Source of the DNA: Hyphomicrobiaceae bacterium
GTDB taxonomy: Bacteria; Pseudomonadota; Alphaproteobacteria; Rhizobiales; Hyphomicrobiaceae
Length of the DNA: 39,454 nucleotides
Reading direction: 5' to 3'
Assembly: GCA_020442165.1 (NCBI GenBank)
Contig: JAGRKV010000061.1
Location: forward strand, 1 to 39,454
Shown: positions 8,839 to 16,361 of the stretch, in pieces
Layout of the letters: every line of letters begins with the position of its first letter
Position numbering within the stretch: the first letter of the stretch is position 1
Made by a program: the position numbers and the translations under genes
The notes under the pieces: model-generated
Seen by the model: only the letters and a program-made list of their open reading frames with translations
Databases searched by the model: none
What the model was told of the DNA's origin: nothing

Positions 8839-9051
8839 CTAAGCGGCAGTAGCTGCTTTGACAGCCCACATTGCAGCTTCTTCGTAGGCTGTCTGTGCGA
8901 GCGATGCGAGACGAGGTTCTTTTGACTTCAGAGTTTCACAGAGGTCGATAAGTTCCGCGCTCTTGTTCTTGATAATTTCAACGTCGGTAGATGCCGACGG
9001 ATTGAATTTCGTGCGTACGCGAAGTTCGCCGAGAGTTTCGCTTGGGGCCAT
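8839..9051 (-). CDS. Acb2/Tad1 hairpin-domain-like small protein
   Basis: A 70-residue protein. After a short N-terminus comes the RTKFNPS segment (13-19), then helix one (DVEIIKNKSAELIDLCETLK, 23-42) and helix two, from PRLASLAQ through TAYEEAAMWAVKAAT (46-68). The FNPS start and the RLxxLAQTAYEEAAMWAVKA helix are features I remember from small phage proteins placed in the Acb2/Tad1 hairpin family. Acb2 and Tad1 are phage sponges that sequester immune signals of CBASS and Thoeris. That this copy binds such a nucleotide is inference: 70 residues would be little more than the hairpin. The ribosome site before 9051 is weak. It sits alone in the AT-richer island, which fits phage or satellite origin. 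Confidence 0.65.
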   Translation of the reverse strand: MAPSETLGELRVRTKFNPSASTDVEIIKNKSAELIDLCETLKSKEPRLASLAQTAYEEAAMWAVKAATAA

Positions 9052-9140
9052 AGGTTGTTGGCTTAGCTAATATGCCGTCATCGTACCATTCGACAGACTG
9101 TGCGCAATCCAGTGTATGTGGATAAGAAAAAGCTTGACTG

Positions 9141-9169
9141 TTGTATTAAGTTAGCTGCGGAACGGTCAA
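9141..9169 (-). promoter_or_regulatory. Candidate promoter of the Acb2/Tad1-like gene
   Basis: On the minus strand TTGACC (9169-9164) and ATACAA (9146-9141) are separated by 17 bases, a sigma70-like arrangement. Transcription would start near 9134, leaving an 80-nt leader. The 11-bp tandem pair at 9171-9192 touches the -35 element, so a protein bound there could control this promoter. Confidence 0.3.
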
Positions 9170-9170
9170 A

Positions 9171-9192
9171 ATATTGCAGTGATTTTGCAGTC
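9171..9192 (+). repeat. 11-bp tandem repeat (right pair)
   Basis: ATATTGCAGTG (9171-9181) is followed directly by ATTTTGCAGTC (9182-9192). The second unit is identical to both units at 8470-8491. The orientation is the same as in the left pair. Confidence 0.7.
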
Positions 9193-9321
9193 AAGTAGTG
9201 TGAGAGACCGGTATTTGACGGGTGATGCGGAATACATTGCTATCCGACAAGGTAAGACGAACCGCTAGGCGCATCAACGTGCTACGGGTGTAATGTCCGG
9301 TAGTGCGCGTGTACTACGGAG

Positions 9322-9341
9322 AGGCCGAAACTTTCTCCGCT
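9322..9341 (+). repeat. Direct repeat, right copy (possible attR core)
   Basis: AGGCCGAAACTTTCTCCGCT, matching 8413-8431 over AGGCC and the final 12 bases. It ends 46 bp before the start of the pentapeptide-repeat gene and marks the return to GC-rich sequence. Confidence 0.6.
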
Positions 9342-9387
9342 ATGGTCGGGCGCAGTTTGCGGGAGTGAAGTCAGGGAGTCGTTCCGC

Positions 9388-11451
9388 ATGTCCGATGTGA
9401 CCCGCGGCGTCGTCGAGTCTGAGACGCCGGTCAATCCATACAGTCTGCTCGAGGCAGTCAACGAGTCGAGTGAGACCGCACATCGGGCGTGGCTGATCTT
9501 CCTGGCCCTGATGACCTATTTGACGATCGCTGTCGCCGGCGTCAATCATCGCGATCTGCTGCTGGAGACGCCGGTAAAGCTGCCGGTGGTCGACGTGCCA
9601 ATCCAGATTACCCAATTCTTCCAGTTCGCGCCGATCATCCTGGTGCTCCTCCACTTGGGCGTTGTCACGCAGCTGGCACTCTTGGCCCGAAAGACGCTCG
9701 AGTTCGACCACGCGATCCGCCTCCTTGAAACCTCCGACTGGCGCGCCCATCCGCTCCGCCTGGAATTGCACAACTTCTTCTTTGTGCAGGCGGTTGCCGG
9801 GCCAGAGCGCTCGACTGTCATGAGTGCCTTTCTGCACGGAATGAGCTGGCTGACGCTTGTCGTCCTGCCCGTGGTGCTGATCCTCTACATCCAGGCTGTG
9901 TTCCTGCCCTACCACGACATCTCGATCACCTGGGGCCACCGCTTGTCGCTGGTCTTCGACATCGCGATGCTGGTGCTGATCGGCGTCTTCCTGATGCGCG
10001 CCGAGACATCGTTCTTCCAGGCCTTCTCCCGCACCACGATTGCCCATCCCTGGAGCTTCGGATTGACGACGCTGGTGCTGGGTCTGGTGGCGCTCGTCTC
10101 CTTCCTGGTGGCGACAGTGCCGGGTGAGGCGATGGATAAGCTCAGCCGCTCGATGCTGGGCCTGCAGGACACTGACGAACAGGTCGGCCATCGCCGTTAT
10201 GCGGGCGGCTTTGCCCTGCCGTTCCTGGGTTTCAGCGCCGAGGGAACGCTGTTTGGCATTTTCACCCGCAACCTGATCGTCACCGACACCGACCTCGTGG
10301 CCGACAAGGACGTGACCGAAGGCGAGGCGACGCTGAAGTTGCGCGACCGCGATTTGCGCCATGCGCGGCTCGATCGCTCGGATCTGCACCAGGCCGATCT
10401 CACCGGAGCCAATGTTTCACACGCCAGTTTCGTTGGCGCCGATCTCCGCAATATCAACTTCCAGTGCTCCGACCTCAACGAACTACTGTTGTCGGATGAT
10501 CGCAAGCGAGCGGGCTGCGCCAGTGCCCGTGGTGCCGACTTCTCTCGTGCCCGGCTACAGGGCGCGCGTCTCATCGGACTCGATCTGCGGTCAGCACGCC
10601 TGGAAGAGGCGCGAATGAACGAGGCCGAACTCACCTATGCGCTGCTGACTGGTGCCAATTTCTCAGGAGCCAATCTCCAGAAGGCGGACCTGACAGGCGG
10701 CGTGCAGGCAATGGGTACGAATTTCCTCATCGCCTCGCTCCAGGGAGCCGACCTCACGGGCGCCCAGCTACAATATGCTGACTTCACCAGCTCCGGCCTC
10801 CAGGGGGCCGGCCTCAACTACGCCAATCTGCAGGCCGCGATGCTGCGGGATGCCGATATGGAAGGCGTCAACATCCAGCAAGCCAAGCTTTTCGGCGCGG
10901 ACATGACGGGTGCCAAGCTCCAGGGTGCCGACATGCGTTATGCCGAGGTCTGGGCGACCAATCCTCCGCCCGCAGATACGATGACACTGGCCGACCTCAC
11001 CAACCTGCAAATCAGCGAGCCCTCCGAATCCGAGCGCACGGAGCTCAGCCAGATGATCGGCCGTATCGCCAGCACGCGCACGCGCACCATGGTCAGTGAG
11101 GCCCTGGCGCGCGTGACGGACCCAAATGCCATGCGCGCCTGGTCGAAAAGCCCGGAGATCGCCAGCTGGCGGACAATGGCTGTGCAGTCGGCGACCGGTG
11201 CTGCCGATCTCGCGTTTGGTTCTCAGTTGACAGAGTTCCTGGCGCAGGCGATGTGCCGTACGCGCTGGGCTGGCGGTTCCGTTGCCACCGGCATCGCGCG
11301 GCGCGCGCAGTCGAACCTGTTTCGCGGCGACGCTCAGATGATCCAGCAGCGCCTGCAGGTCGATTCCTGCGCGGCAGGCAAGTCTGTCCCCACCAGGGTC
11401 ATGCGCGACCTGACGGCTTCGATTGATCGAACGCCGGGGCCGGGCAATTGA
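9388..11451 (+). CDS. Membrane-anchored pentapeptide-repeat protein
   Basis: A 687-residue protein in three parts. The N-terminal part has about five hydrophobic segments (roughly 35-51, 78-98, 150-173, 187-203 and 225-243), so it sits in the inner membrane. Residues about 317-522 are pentapeptide repeats of the A(D/N)LxG type (ADLTGANVS, ANFSGANLQKADLTG, LQGADMRYA), expected to form a right-handed quadrilateral beta-helix. A roughly 20-residue break (368-382) interrupts the repeats. The last 165 residues are helical without a known domain. Its role is unknown. It is not a Qnr/MfpA-type gyrase protector, which would be soluble and about 200 residues. The start is the ATG at 9388, with CAGGGA upstream. 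The island ends 46 bp before it, so an insertion may have replaced its native promoter. Confidence 0.88.
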   Translation: MSDVTRGVVESETPVNPYSLLEAVNESSETAHRAWLIFLALMTYLTIAVAGVNHRDLLLETPVKLPVVDVPIQITQFFQFAPIILVLLHLGVVTQLALLARKTLEFDHAIRLLETSDWRAHPLRLELHNFFFVQAVAGPERSTVMSAFLHGMSWLTLVVLPVVLILYIQAVFLPYHDISITWGHRLSLVFDIAMLVLIGVFLMRAETSFFQAFSRTTIAHPWSFGLTTLVLGLVALVSFLVATVPGEAMDKLSRSMLGLQDTDEQVGHRRYAGGFALPFLGFSAEGTLFGIFTRNLIVTDTDLVADKDVTEGEATLKLRDRDLRHARLDRSDLHQADLTGANVSHASFVGADLRNINFQCSDLNELLLSDDRKRAGCASARGADFSRARLQGARLIGLDLRSARLEEARMNEAELTYALLTGANFSGANLQKADLTGGVQAMGTNFLIASLQGADLTGAQLQYADFTSSGLQGAGLNYANLQAAMLRDADMEGVNIQQAKLFGADMTGAKLQGADMRYAEVWATNPPPADTMTLADLTNLQISEPSESERTELSQMIGRIASTRTRTMVSEALARVTDPNAMRAWSKSPEIASWRTMAVQSATGAADLAFGSQLTEFLAQAMCRTRWAGGSVATGIARRAQSNLFRGDAQMIQQRLQVDSCAAGKSVPTRVMRDLTASIDRTPGPGN

Positions 11452-11838
11452 CGCGCAGTAGGCTCTCACGTTGCACTGGACAATGCCGCCATGCAAGAAC
11501 ATAATGAGAACAAAAGTCAAGTGTTCGTAGAGGCCGGCGGGCTGCTAGGGTCAGCGAGCGTGGGCAGTGCTGATTGAAGAAGCTCAGTCAGGTTGCTGCC
11601 GCGATAAGGCAAAAACAGTGGACAAGCTCTATTCCCGCGGCGGTGTGGCGCGCGTTGCCGCGCAGGGCGGAGTAGGGTCCGCCAGGGATTCCATGGCCGC
11701 GCACATGCGACGGCCGCACACATGAAGTGGTAGCTAGCCGCGATCAAGGCGCGGTGAACTTCCTGCATCGGTTTCACGCGCGGGTATTAGGTCCGTCACG
11801 AATAGGACGGTTGCCTGCAACGCACGAAGGAGTTGGAC
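11452..11838. other. Intergenic region upstream of ssb, about 390 bp
   Basis: No convincing gene lies here; a minus-strand frame at 11517-11777 has neither a ribosome site nor protein-like composition. The region carries a LexA-type motif at 11497-11511 and must hold the ssb promoter. A 35-codon plus-strand frame starting with GTG at 11619 is possible but unsupported. Confidence 0.45.
11497..11511. promoter_or_regulatory. Candidate alphaproteobacterial LexA (SOS) box
   Basis: GAAC-ATAATGA-GAAC matches the GAAC-N7-GAAC (GTTC-N7-GTTC on the other strand) operator described for LexA in alphaproteobacteria. It lies in the gap before ssb, 328 bp upstream of its start codon. About one match is expected by chance in a window this long, so the position next to ssb is the main support. 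Confidence 0.4.
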
Positions 11839-12393
11839 ATGGCTGGTTCTGTCAACAAGGTCATCCTGGTCGGCAACCTGGGGCGCGATCCCGAGATCCG
11901 TCATACCCAAGATGGACGCAAGATCGCCAACCTGCGTGTGGCAACGAGCGAGACGTGGCGTGACAAGAACTCGGGCGAACGTCGTGAGAAGACCGAGTGG
12001 CATTCCGTCGTGATTTTCAATGACGGCTTGTGCAACGTCGCCGAGCGGTTCCTGAAGAAGGGTTCAAAGGTCTACATCGAGGGCCAGTTGCAGACACGCA
12101 AGTGGCAGGATCAGCAGGGCCAGGACCGCTATTCGACCGAAGTCGTGCTGCAGGGATTTGGCGGTACGTTGACCATGCTCGACGGTGCCAGTGGCGGCGG
12201 CGGCCGTGCCGGCGCGTCGATGCAGGAAGGTGGTCAGGCCGACTATGGCGCCAGTGATGCCTTCGGCGGTGGCTACGATTCTGGCTACGGCGGCGGCAGC
12301 CCCGAGCCGAAGAGAGGTGGCCGGGGCGGTGGGTCAGGCGGCGGCAACAAGGGCGGCTTCGACAAGAGCCTGGACGACGAGATCCCATTCTAA
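11839..12393 (+). CDS. ssb: Single-stranded DNA-binding protein
   Basis: SSB coats single-stranded DNA in replication, recombination and repair and recruits partners through its C-terminal tip. The 184-residue product has the OB-fold start [19 protein letters not shown], the central [10 protein letters not shown] and [20 protein letters not shown] segments, a Gly-rich linker from about residue 116, and the acidic tip DDEIPF. The ATG at 11839 was chosen because AAGGAG (11827-11832) stands six bases before it; a TTG six bases earlier overlaps that spacing. A possible SOS box lies upstream. The stop codon is followed at once by a palindromic repeat that may act as a 3' hairpin. Confidence 0.97.
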   Translation: MAGSVNKVILVGNLGRDPEIRHTQDGRKIANLRVATSETWRDKNSGERREKTEWHSVVIFNDGLCNVAERFLKKGSKVYIEGQLQTRKWQDQQGQDRYSTEVVLQGFGGTLTMLDGASGGGGRAGASMQEGGQADYGASDAFGGGYDSGYGGGSPEPKRGGRGGGSGGGNKGGFDKSLDDEIPF

Positions 12394-12440
12394 AGCATGT
12401 TCAGCTGAAGTGTATAGCGGTTCAGCGTGAAGAACATGCT
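12394..12440 (+). repeat. Dispersed palindromic repeat, copy 1
   Basis: A 47-bp element beginning at the base after the ssb stop codon. Outer arms AGCATGTTC and GAACATGCT and inner arms GCTGAA and TTCAGC form one interrupted hairpin. Copies occur at 12451, 23937 and 23998. Confidence 0.85.
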
Positions 12441-12450
12441 CAAAGCCAAG

Positions 12451-12497
12451 AGCATGTTCAGCTGAAGTGTGTAGCGGTTCAGCGTGAAGAACATGCT
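12451..12497 (+). repeat. Dispersed palindromic repeat, copy 2
   Basis: Differs from copy 1 by a single base in the loop (GTGTG instead of GTGTA) and repeats the following CAAAGCC, giving a tandem period of 57 bp. This suggests a recent local duplication. Confidence 0.85.
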
Positions 12498-12754
12498 CAA
12501 AGCCCTTTTTGGGCGTGGCCACGCCGGCCGTTGCGTGCCCAGTTTGGCTCCCGCCAAATGGCTGACAGGGCGGCACACGGAAACCTTCGATACACAACTC
12601 CAAGCAACCGTACGGTCGTCCTATCCGGGACGGCCGTAATATTGCGTGCTCCAGCGAAACCTCGTGCCCGGTGGCACAGCCCTTGCGGAATGAGATTGAG
12701 CGCAAGGGCTACATCCGCCTGAATTGCGCCCTTCGTCCCGTTTCGGACTGTGCC

Positions 12755-13945
12755 ATGCGTACGAGGTTGAAACACTGGCTCGGCAATGCGCTGCTGGCTC
12801 TTGGAGCGCTGGTAGCCACTTTGGCTGTTGTCGAGTTCGTTCTGTTCGGAGTTTTCCTGAAACCGGACGACGTCGTCGCCAACGTGTCGATCAACGGCGT
12901 TGTCCGCTATGAGCCAGGCCGCGTCGCAGTCTTCCGCCATCCCGACGGCCGAACGTCGCGGATAACAATCAACAAGGATGGCTGGAACTCGACGATCGAG
13001 CGCTACACGTCAACTCGCACTCCGGGCCGACTGCGCATTGCCGTCATTGGCGATAGCTACGTCAACGCCAGCCAGGTCAACGTCGAAGATGCATTTCCGG
13101 AAGTCATGTCCCGCCGGTTCGGCGAAAAGGGGATGGCCGCCGAGGTGTTCCGTTTCGGCATGGATGGCGCGCCGCTCAGCCAGTATCTCAACGTGCTCCG
13201 CCGCGAGGTGCTGGCCTACAAGCCCGACGTCGTGCTCGTGCAGTTGATCCACAACGACTTCGACGAGAGCTATCGGTTCCTGAAGACCCGTTATGCGTCG
13301 AGCTTCCTGAAGATCGATGTCGACGAAAGTGGACGCGCGCACGAAATTGAACCGGTAGAATTCAGGACAACCATCGCCGACGTTCTGCGCTCCTCCGCGA
13401 CCTTCCGCTATCTCTATTATGAAACCAATCTCTACCTCACCCTGAAAGGCTTGGTGCAGCGCTACTTCTGGGGTGGCCAGGAAGTCTATGATCCAGCACA
13501 TATCGTGTCAGGAATTGACGTTCGTACCTTGGATGACATGCCGCGCATGTCGCGCGTTGCGCGCTATATCATCAGCGAGATGGGCAAGCTTGCGGAGACG
13601 AAAGGTTTCAAACTTGCATTCTCGATGGATGCGGTGCGCGAAACGATCTACGGCCGCAAGGATGAGCAGACACAAAAGGCTGGGACGCTCAACCATATTG
13701 CCGCCGATGCCGCCTCTCACGCTCAGCTGCCGTTTCTCGATCTGACGAACATGTTCGCTGGAGATTATGCCACTCATAAGCAGCGCTTCGAATATGGCTA
13801 CGATTGGCATTGGGACGAGCGAGCCAACCAGCTTGTCGGCGAGACTCTCGCCGACTGGATCATGGAAGATCCGCGATTGCTGGGACGGAAGGGACCAGCA
13901 GCCGAGAACGAGAAGGCGGCAGGAGCAGGCGAAAAGCGGGGTTGA
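12755..13945 (+). CDS. SGNH/GDSL-hydrolase-fold protein, membrane anchored
   Basis: A 396-residue protein with an N-terminal membrane anchor (residues about 8-32) and an SGNH-like domain facing the periplasm. Visible blocks are VIGDSYV with Ser101, an HND at 167-169, and DWHWDERAN near the end with the D-x-H pair 350/352. These match the Ser, Asn and Asp/His positions of SGNH esterases and acyltransferases. The substrate is unknown; cell-envelope polysaccharide deacylation or acylation is possible. The frame is open upstream to a GTG at 12671, but the ATG at 12755 places the membrane segment at the normal position. Neither start has a good ribosome site. It is convergent with the CDF gene. 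Confidence 0.75.
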   Translation: MRTRLKHWLGNALLALGALVATLAVVEFVLFGVFLKPDDVVANVSINGVVRYEPGRVAVFRHPDGRTSRITINKDGWNSTIERYTSTRTPGRLRIAVIGDSYVNASQVNVEDAFPEVMSRRFGEKGMAAEVFRFGMDGAPLSQYLNVLRREVLAYKPDVVLVQLIHNDFDESYRFLKTRYASSFLKIDVDESGRAHEIEPVEFRTTIADVLRSSATFRYLYYETNLYLTLKGLVQRYFWGGQEVYDPAHIVSGIDVRTLDDMPRMSRVARYIISEMGKLAETKGFKLAFSMDAVRETIYGRKDEQTQKAGTLNHIAADAASHAQLPFLDLTNMFAGDYATHKQRFEYGYDWHWDERANQLVGETLADWIMEDPRLLGRKGPAAENEKAAGAGEKRG

Positions 13946-14025
13946 TCGACATCCTGCTTTGAGTTGCCAGCGATAATGCCATGCCGCTTGCAACCCGCCC
14001 GGCAATCGGATTCGAATGTGTTGCC

Positions 14026-15168
14026 CTACCGATGCCGCCTGCGGCTCTTCTTGGTCTTGCGTGACTGCGCAGCGTTGCCACCAGCCTGGGTCGCGCCATG
14101 CTTCTGCGCTGATGCATTCTGCTCCAAAGCCGCAGCTTCAATCTTGGCCACAGCCGGATCCGTTGTGAGTTCAACCTGCTGACCGATCGCGCCGGAACAT
14201 TCCCCTTCGCCGTGCCTTTCTGCTTCCCGAGCCAACGCGGCATGGTGAGCCGCAACGCTCTGCGCTTCGAGAAACAGACGCCGCACCGATGGAAACTTCT
14301 CCTGGATGGCGCGCTCCAGTCGCGCGGTGGTCGCTTCGATGTCCTCAGACGGTATTCCGTCATGAAAATCAACGCTGGCAGCCACCAGCACGTCGCTCGG
14401 CCCCAGATGCATTGTCCGCAGTTCGTTGAGCGCGCGGATGGGGCGGTCCGCTCCCGTCTCGTTGCCGATCATCGCCTTCAAGCCGGCAAGCGTTTCGGCC
14501 GAGACCGCTTCGCCAATGATGAGGGAACGGATCTCGATCGACATGAATATCGCGACCATGGCGAGCAGCAGCCCGATCGCGATCGACGCCAATCCGTCTG
14601 CCCAGTAGATCTGTGCCAGATGCGATGCCATCACGCCCGCCAATGCCATCGCCAGTCCGGTGACGGCAGCAATATCTTCGAGCACCACGGTGAAGAGGGC
14701 CGCATCCTTCGACTGGCGCAGTGCTTGAGCGATGGGCTTCCCCGGGTGCCGCCGCTTGAGTTCGCCCGTTGCCTTGAAGAGCGCAAAGCCCTCCAGGGCC
14801 ATCGCCAGGGCCAGAACGATATAGTTGATGTGTGGATCGCTGATGGGTTGCGGATCGGTGAGTTTGTGGACGCCCTCATAGATCGAAACACCAGCGCCCA
14901 TCGAGAACAGAAGAACAGCAACCACGAAGCCCCAGAAATAGAGTTCCTTGGAATAGCCGAAGGGATGTCGCGCATCCGCCGGCCGGTGCGAGCGCTTGAG
15001 CCCGATCATCAGCAGGACTTGATTGGAGGTGTCGACCAGCGAATGGATCGCCTCCGACAGCATCGCCGAAGAACCCGTCCAGGCAGCAGCAGCGAATTTG
15101 GCGACAGCAATGCCGAGGTTGGCGGAAAGCGCCACGATTACCACGCTCATGGAGGCATTGCCGGTCAC
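14026..15168 (-). CDS. Cation diffusion facilitator family transporter
   Basis: A 380-residue inner-membrane transporter that should export a divalent metal, probably zinc, in exchange for protons. Six membrane segments span about residues 8-195. The metal site of segment 2 is HSLVDT (His42, Asp46). Segment 5 carries VVLEDIAAVTG (Glu164, Asp165), the pattern of the SLC30A9/ZnT9-like branch, where other CDFs have HxxxD. HPFGYSKELYFWGF (68-81) is also typical. The cytoplasmic domain (about 205-305) is followed by a 75-residue Ala/His/Lys-rich tail. The GTG at 15168 is chosen because AAAGGAG stands six bases upstream; the ATG next to it is out of frame. Confidence 0.9.
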   Translation of the reverse strand: MTGNASMSVVIVALSANLGIAVAKFAAAAWTGSSAMLSEAIHSLVDTSNQVLLMIGLKRSHRPADARHPFGYSKELYFWGFVVAVLLFSMGAGVSIYEGVHKLTDPQPISDPHINYIVLALAMALEGFALFKATGELKRRHPGKPIAQALRQSKDAALFTVVLEDIAAVTGLAMALAGVMASHLAQIYWADGLASIAIGLLLAMVAIFMSIEIRSLIIGEAVSAETLAGLKAMIGNETGADRPIRALNELRTMHLGPSDVLVAASVDFHDGIPSEDIEATTARLERAIQEKFPSVRRLFLEAQSVAAHHAALAREAERHGEGECSGAIGQQVELTTDPAVAKIEAAALEQNASAQKHGATQAGGNAAQSRKTKKSRRRHR

Positions 15169-15281
15169 ATCGGGCTCCTTTCAATCCTGTTGCATGAAAC
15201 CAGAAGAATATCGGCGACAGCCGACTGCGGGCCGTGAAAATAAAGATTGATGCCGCTCAATGGAAGCAGCAGGCCCGCAAA

Positions 15282-15311
15282 ATACTGAAGGCTCCGCATC
15301 ACTGCGGAGCC
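15282..15311 (-). terminator. Terminator hairpin after the PRC-barrel gene
   Basis: GGCTCCGCA (15290-15298) and TGCGGAGCC (15303-15311) form a perfect 9-bp stem with a 4-nt loop. On the minus strand it is followed by TTCAGTATTTT, a moderately T-rich tail. It lies 49 bp beyond the stop codon of the PRC-barrel gene. Confidence 0.65.
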
Positions 15312-15359
15312 TCCGGGCATAACAAGATGTCGATTCTTGAAAGCGCGCTGATGGCGGGC

Positions 15360-16010
15360 TTACTGCTTGGGAGCAGTTGCATCCGGATGGGCAGCTTCCT
15401 TCGCCTTGTCGACGGCTTCCTTGGTCTTCTCCTTGGCCGCGTCGTAGGCTTCCTTGGTCTTCTCCTTGGCTGCCTCGTAAGCCTCCTTGGCCTTTTCCTT
15501 GGCGGCTTCATAGGTCGGACCGGCTTTGTCCTTGGCCGTCTCGTAGGCGTCCTTGGCAGTAACCGAGCTCTTGTCGGTCAGCTCCTTGGCCTTCTCCATC
15601 GCGCGGTCGAGCAGCGACTTCTTCGGCTTTGCGCGCTTGAAAGCATCAACGCCCTTCAGAAGTTCCGCCGTTACGCCCGGCAGCACGATGACGGTCTTGC
15701 CGCCCTTTTCCTCGAATTTGAGAGCTGAAAGCTTCACGCCGACTTTCTTCTCGGCAACGCCGAGGAAACCGCCGGTGCCCATCACGACACCTTCGACGCG
15801 GTTCCAGTCGTTGAGCACGAGGTCTTCGATGTCGCCAATGATCTTGCCGTTTTCGTCCTGAACCTTGCCACCGATCAGCAGATCCTTGGCGAGATATTGA
15901 TCTTCGCTTTGCGCATCGATGAATAGGCCCGGGGACTTTGCATCCTGCGCCAGCGCCGGCGTGGCTGCGACGAGACCGAGAGCTATGATGGAAAGAAGCG
16001 ATGTCTTCAT
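15360..16010 (-). CDS. Secreted PRC-barrel protein with LEA-like 11-mer repeat tail
   Basis: A 216-residue exported protein. Residues 1-21 form a signal peptide ending in ALA. Residues about 37-115 are a PRC-barrel domain (LLIGGKVQDENGKIIGDIED). Residues about 130-207 are a helical tail of 11-residue units such as AYEAAKEKTKE, repeated four or more times with A, K and E at fixed positions. This is the pattern of group 3 LEA proteins and other amphipathic protectant helices. PRC domains bind RNA or protein partners or act as structural modules; no catalytic function is expected. A role in periplasmic stress or desiccation tolerance is inference. It is followed by its own terminator. Confidence 0.8.
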   Translation of the reverse strand: MKTSLLSIIALGLVAATPALAQDAKSPGLFIDAQSEDQYLAKDLLIGGKVQDENGKIIGDIEDLVLNDWNRVEGVVMGTGGFLGVAEKKVGVKLSALKFEEKGGKTVIVLPGVTAELLKGVDAFKRAKPKKSLLDRAMEKAKELTDKSSVTAKDAYETAKDKAGPTYEAAKEKAKEAYEAAKEKTKEAYDAAKEKTKEAVDKAKEAAHPDATAPKQ

Positions 16011-16200
16011 AGGCGTATGTCCTTGTTCCGCAGGGGATGGCGAGCATCAGCAAAGAGGGAATGCCGCCGCGTTCCTCACCGATGGCGGAGATAAACACTC
16101 TGTGTGTCGAGAACAAGTCATGGGGCTGGTTGCCATTTGGTCGCACCACGCCCGATCAGCGGCCAAAAACCGACTGATTTCCTGAGGAAAAACATCTATG

Positions 16201-16217
16201 CGCTACGCCGCGTAGCG
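16201..16217. promoter_or_regulatory. Inverted repeat CGCTACG-CCG-CGTAGCG
   Basis: A perfect 7-bp inverted repeat with a 3-base centre, 145 bp upstream of gyrA. It could be an operator or a small hairpin. No regulator can be named. Confidence 0.35.
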
Positions 16218-16310
16218 GCTTGCGATTGCACCGCAGCACATGCCTTTGCTAGTCTTGGCGAAACGAGGCTGAGGAGCACGGGCACGCGCGAAAGCGGGCG
16301 CCTATCGATG

Positions 16311-16341
16311 TTGCATGCCAGATGCGTTCTTGCATGCCAGA
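16311..16341 (+). repeat. 12-bp direct repeat upstream of gyrA
   Basis: TTGCATGCCAGA occurs at 16311-16322 and again at 16330-16341, a spacing of 19 bp, ending 20 bp before the gyrA start. It may affect gyrA transcription or leader structure; this is inference. Confidence 0.5.
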
Positions 16342-16361
16342 AGGATGACTAGGCGGGATCC

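Larger units (their letters stand above)
8413..9341. mobile_element. Putative mini-element or prophage/satellite remnant bounded by direct repeats
   Basis: A 0.93-kb island, visibly AT-richer than its flanks. It is bounded by imperfect direct repeats (8413-8431 and 9322-9341) sharing AGGCC and ACTTTCTCCGCT. Just inside each end is a pair of 11-bp tandem repeats (8470-8491 and 9171-9192) built on ATTTTGCAGTC. This order, core outside and short repeats inside, is what integrated att sites of a tyrosine-integrase element look like: core plus arm sites. The inside holds an Acb2/Tad1-like gene, a 40-codon ORF and a terminator, all on the minus strand. There is no integrase, so it would be a satellite mobilised in trans or a deletion remnant. 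The mobile interpretation is inference; the repeats are seen directly. Confidence 0.45.
16011..16361. other. Intergenic region upstream of gyrA, about 350 bp
   Basis: Divergent promoter region for the PRC-barrel gene (minus) and gyrA (plus). It contains a perfect 7-bp inverted repeat (CGCTACG-CCG-CGTAGCG) at 16201-16217 and a 12-bp direct repeat just before gyrA. No gene is seen. Confidence 0.6.

Noticed and set aside
9340..10389. Minus-strand frame of 349 codons opposite the pentapeptide-repeat gene
   Set aside because: His/Gln/Arg-rich antisense of a repeat-bearing gene; it has no motif of its own.
9388..11451. Pentapeptide-repeat protein as a Qnr/MfpA-type gyrase protector, given gyrA 5 kb away
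   Set aside because: It is a large membrane protein with repeats only in the middle. Known gyrase protectors are small and soluble, and the distance to gyrA carries no weight.
11517..11777. Minus-strand frame of 86 codons before ssb
   Set aside because: It has no ribosome site, has a Pro/Arg/Ala-rich composition typical of non-coding GC-rich DNA, and overlaps the ssb promoter region.
12671..12754. Longer GTG start for the SGNH-fold protein
   Set aside because: The added 28 residues are hydrophilic and would bury the membrane anchor; no ribosome site supports it.
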